Source: a virus. Taken from it: a stretch of DNA of 36,727 nt. The notes below the pieces were generated by a model. The model made no database searches. It was not told where the DNA came from and worked only from the letters and a program-made list of their open reading frames with translations. Below, piece by piece: positions 35,419 through 36,727 of this stretch. Where the stretch lies: positions 1-36,727 of IMG/VR virus record IMGVR_UViG_3300047322_000893; one strand, given 5' to 3'. The position numbers and the translations under genes are program-made. Each line of letters begins with the position of its first letter. Position 1 is the stretch's first letter.

Positions 35419-36210
35419 ATGAACACTGAACTTATAAAGAAAATCATAGACGACCTTGAGAAATCCGGGTTTAGCACAGAATTACAGGCACGAAGAATAT
35501 TTCAAGATTCCGGTTGGTCAGTCAATGCAGGTTATGGATATCTTGACAAGGATGAAAACAAATCACGTGAAATCGATATCCTGGCGACTAAGGTTAAAAG
35601 CAGCAAGCATAATGGCAAGTCATTCGTGCATAGTGAGTTTCATGTTTGCGCTGAAGTAAAAAAAACCGAAAAACCTTGGGTGGTTTTTGATCAGCAAACT
35701 AATCCAGCTCTGCTTGGGTGCGCATGGAATAACTTGATATCGGCAATCAATCTACCAGCCGCTTCTCCAAAATTCGCGAGCACTCTACAAGAGTGGTCGC
35801 CAATTAAAATTAACGGCTGGGTTGCCAGTGGATTACATGAGTCTTTTAAGAATCCCGATCAACCGTCACGGTGGTATAGCTCATTTGTGTCAGCAGCCAA
35901 AGCCTCCGAATTCTTCTTTGAAAATTGCCCTGAAGGAGACAAGCAAACCGATGATATTCTTAAGAATCCATGTGAAATCCATTTCATTCAACCATTAGTA
36001 ATTCTGAGCGGGCAGCTTTATCGAGCAACTATGGCGCAGGATGGCGAAATTGAAATCACAGAGATAAAAACGGCATCGTTTCGATTTGACTATCGTTCTA
36101 AAAACTATGAACGTCAAAATTATCGAATTGACTTGGTTACACTTAGCGGATTGGAAGTCTATCTAGAAAACTTGAAAAATCGGCAAGACAATTTTTCGAG
36201 AAAGATCTAA
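35419..36210 (+). CDS. PD-(D/E)XK nuclease-like protein (AT-rich cargo gene)
   Basis: 263 residues from ATG 35419 (MNTELIKKIIDDLEKSGFST); an ATG at 35410 is in frame. An N-terminal helix and ARRIFQDSGWSVNAGYGYLD lead to E51-I-D53 (SREIDILATK) and E79-V-K81 (HVCAEVKKTEKPWVVF). This is a reasonable PD-(D/E)XK core with the 'E(V/C)KKs.kPWv.f' stretch seen in restriction-like proteins. The C-terminal half is strand-rich and unrecognised. Codons are much more A/T-rich than in the phage genes, indicating foreign origin. It lies after the SOS-controlled methylase. Function is inferred from motif spacing only. Confidence 0.65.
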   Translation: MNTELIKKIIDDLEKSGFSTELQARRIFQDSGWSVNAGYGYLDKDENKSREIDILATKVKSSKHNGKSFVHSEFHVCAEVKKTEKPWVVFDQQTNPALLGCAWNNLISAINLPAASPKFASTLQEWSPIKINGWVASGLHESFKNPDQPSRWYSSFVSAAKASEFFFENCPEGDKQTDDILKNPCEIHFIQPLVILSGQLYRATMAQDGEIEITEIKTASFRFDYRSKNYERQNYRIDLVTLSGLEVYLENLKNRQDNFSRKI

Positions 36211-36256
36211 GATGAATCTAAATTGACCTGATTTATCATTTGATTGACCTATCTAT

Positions 36257-36291
36257 CCTTAATCTGGTTTCCCGACTTAAAAAGATTAAGG
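36257..36291. repeat. Small inverted repeat after the right-end cargo gene
   Basis: CCTTAATCT (36257-36265) and AGATTAAGG (36283-36291), a 9-bp stem with a 17-base loop. No T-run follows, so it is at best a weak transcript end for the cargo gene. Confidence 0.4.
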
Positions 36292-36372
36292 GCGCGACGG
36301 TAATAGCTCCTAACTACATTATCTGACAGCCGCCATCTGGCCAACTGCTGGCTTCCACGAAGGGCAGCTTTT

Positions 36373-36558
36373 GGCCGATTCTGTTGAAAAAGTCCGCCTA
36401 GATTTCCATGGTAGAAAAGTACGCGCTTGAGATTGAAATCTTTACATTGAGCAGAGGATTCCGGGCTCAGATTTTGCGTAGCGGCGCGCAAATAACGCAT
36501 TTTCAGCTGTCAATACGCGGGCAGTCTGGAAGGATCGACTTTTTCAACAGCATCGGCC
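36373..36558. repeat. Long inverted repeat in the non-coding right end
   Basis: GGCCGATTCTGTTGAAAAAG plus TC at 36373-36394 is matched in inverted orientation by a 22-base block at 36537-36558, with one mismatch. GGCAG is also shared at equal distance outside both ends. The arms enclose about 140 bp with no convincing gene. The layout looks like the ends of a small non-autonomous element or an insertion-sequence remnant. The rest of 36211-36727 shows no gene and no recognisable attR. Confidence 0.6.
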
Positions 36559-36727
36559 GATTTCTGCCTATCGCGAAAGGCTAAAATCGACCCATAGCTG
36601 TCATTTAAAGTACCCAAAAACTCCCACCGATCACTCAGCTCAGTAGGACATTGCACCGGTTTGTTGATTTACATCAATTCCGTCTGTCCACCATCGTGAA
36701 AACTCAAACGGGGTCGAAAGACGTTGC

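Noticed and set aside
36249-36500. Minus-strand 83-codon frame at the right end
   Set aside because: It overlaps one arm of the long inverted repeat and has no start signal or recognisable family; more likely a relic or chance frame.
36690-36705. GTCTGTCCACCATCG as a possible copy of the dusA 5' attachment core
   Set aside because: Only scattered bases match the dusA segment near 109-131; too weak for a recombination core.
1-36727. CRISPR arrays, tRNA or rRNA genes
   Set aside because: No regularly spaced repeat-spacer pattern and no cloverleaf or rRNA sequence was seen on either strand.

Overview
The window is almost entirely one temperate-phage genome (prophage) inserted at the 5' end of a chromosomal dusA gene, whose N-terminal part is read on the minus strand at positions 1-205. 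The host is most likely a Pseudomonas of the fluorescens/putida type. This rests on the DusA N-terminus, the pairing of PrtN-family proteins with a PrtR-like repressor (a pyocin-regulator pair known from Pseudomonas), the style of the early and late phage genes, and the GC-rich coding. The host assignment is inference; no rRNA or housekeeping marker other than dusA is present. LAYOUT. 1-205: dusA fragment. 308-1399: tyrosine integrase. 1443-2051: a membrane/coiled-coil gene broken by an in-frame amber codon. 2041-4822: leftward operon of eight tightly overlapping small genes, two of them PrtN-family regulators and one KilAC-like, closed by a strong terminator at 2022-2042. 4823-6556: immunity region, with a PrtR/CI-type self-cleaving repressor, three copies of a 17-bp operator and an AT-rich membrane-protein moron. 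6557-10417: rightward early genes (Cro-like, CII-like, DksA/TraR-like zinc finger, a large Toprim primase/VapE helicase, a Q-like regulator). 10418-10945: non-coding, with repeated GTGGGAC palindromes and a terminator just before the holin. 11300-12226: an Mrr-like nuclease moron on the opposite strand. 12436-20797: lambda-type packaging and head genes (TerS, TerL/gpA, gpW, portal, ClpP-type protease, gpD, gpE and completion proteins). 20794-33198: P2/R-pyocin-type contractile tail (gpV, gp25/W, J, I, fibres, sheath, tube, assembly chaperone, tape measure, U, X, D). 33248-34335: lysis (GH19 endolysin, Rz with embedded Rz1). 34453-36210: right-end cargo (Dam-type methylase behind a canonical LexA box, and an AT-rich PD-(D/E)XK-like protein). 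36211-36727: non-coding, with a long inverted repeat. No attR was recognised, so the right phage/host junction is unresolved or lies outside the window. HOW IT WORKS TOGETHER. The repressor probably holds both the leftward operon and the cro-side promoter silent through TTAACC-N5-GGTTAA operators. DNA damage would trigger RecA-assisted cleavage of the repressor, and separately LexA derepression of the methylase. Early expression then gives replication functions and a Q-like protein that could carry transcription past the terminator ahead of the holin into one long late operon. That operon builds a lambda-like head on a P2-like contractile tail. Hairpins placed just before the capsid, a small tail gene, the sheath and gpD probably tune its output. 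MOST INTERESTING POINTS. (1) A LexA-box-controlled adenine methylase beside a putative nuclease. (2) An Mrr-like nuclease moron facing the packaging genes. (3) A tail assembly chaperone with two tandem domain copies and a small out-of-frame partner. (4) An immunity circuit combining a PrtR-like repressor, two PrtN-family proteins and a shared distal operator. (5) The amber-interrupted gene next to the integrase.
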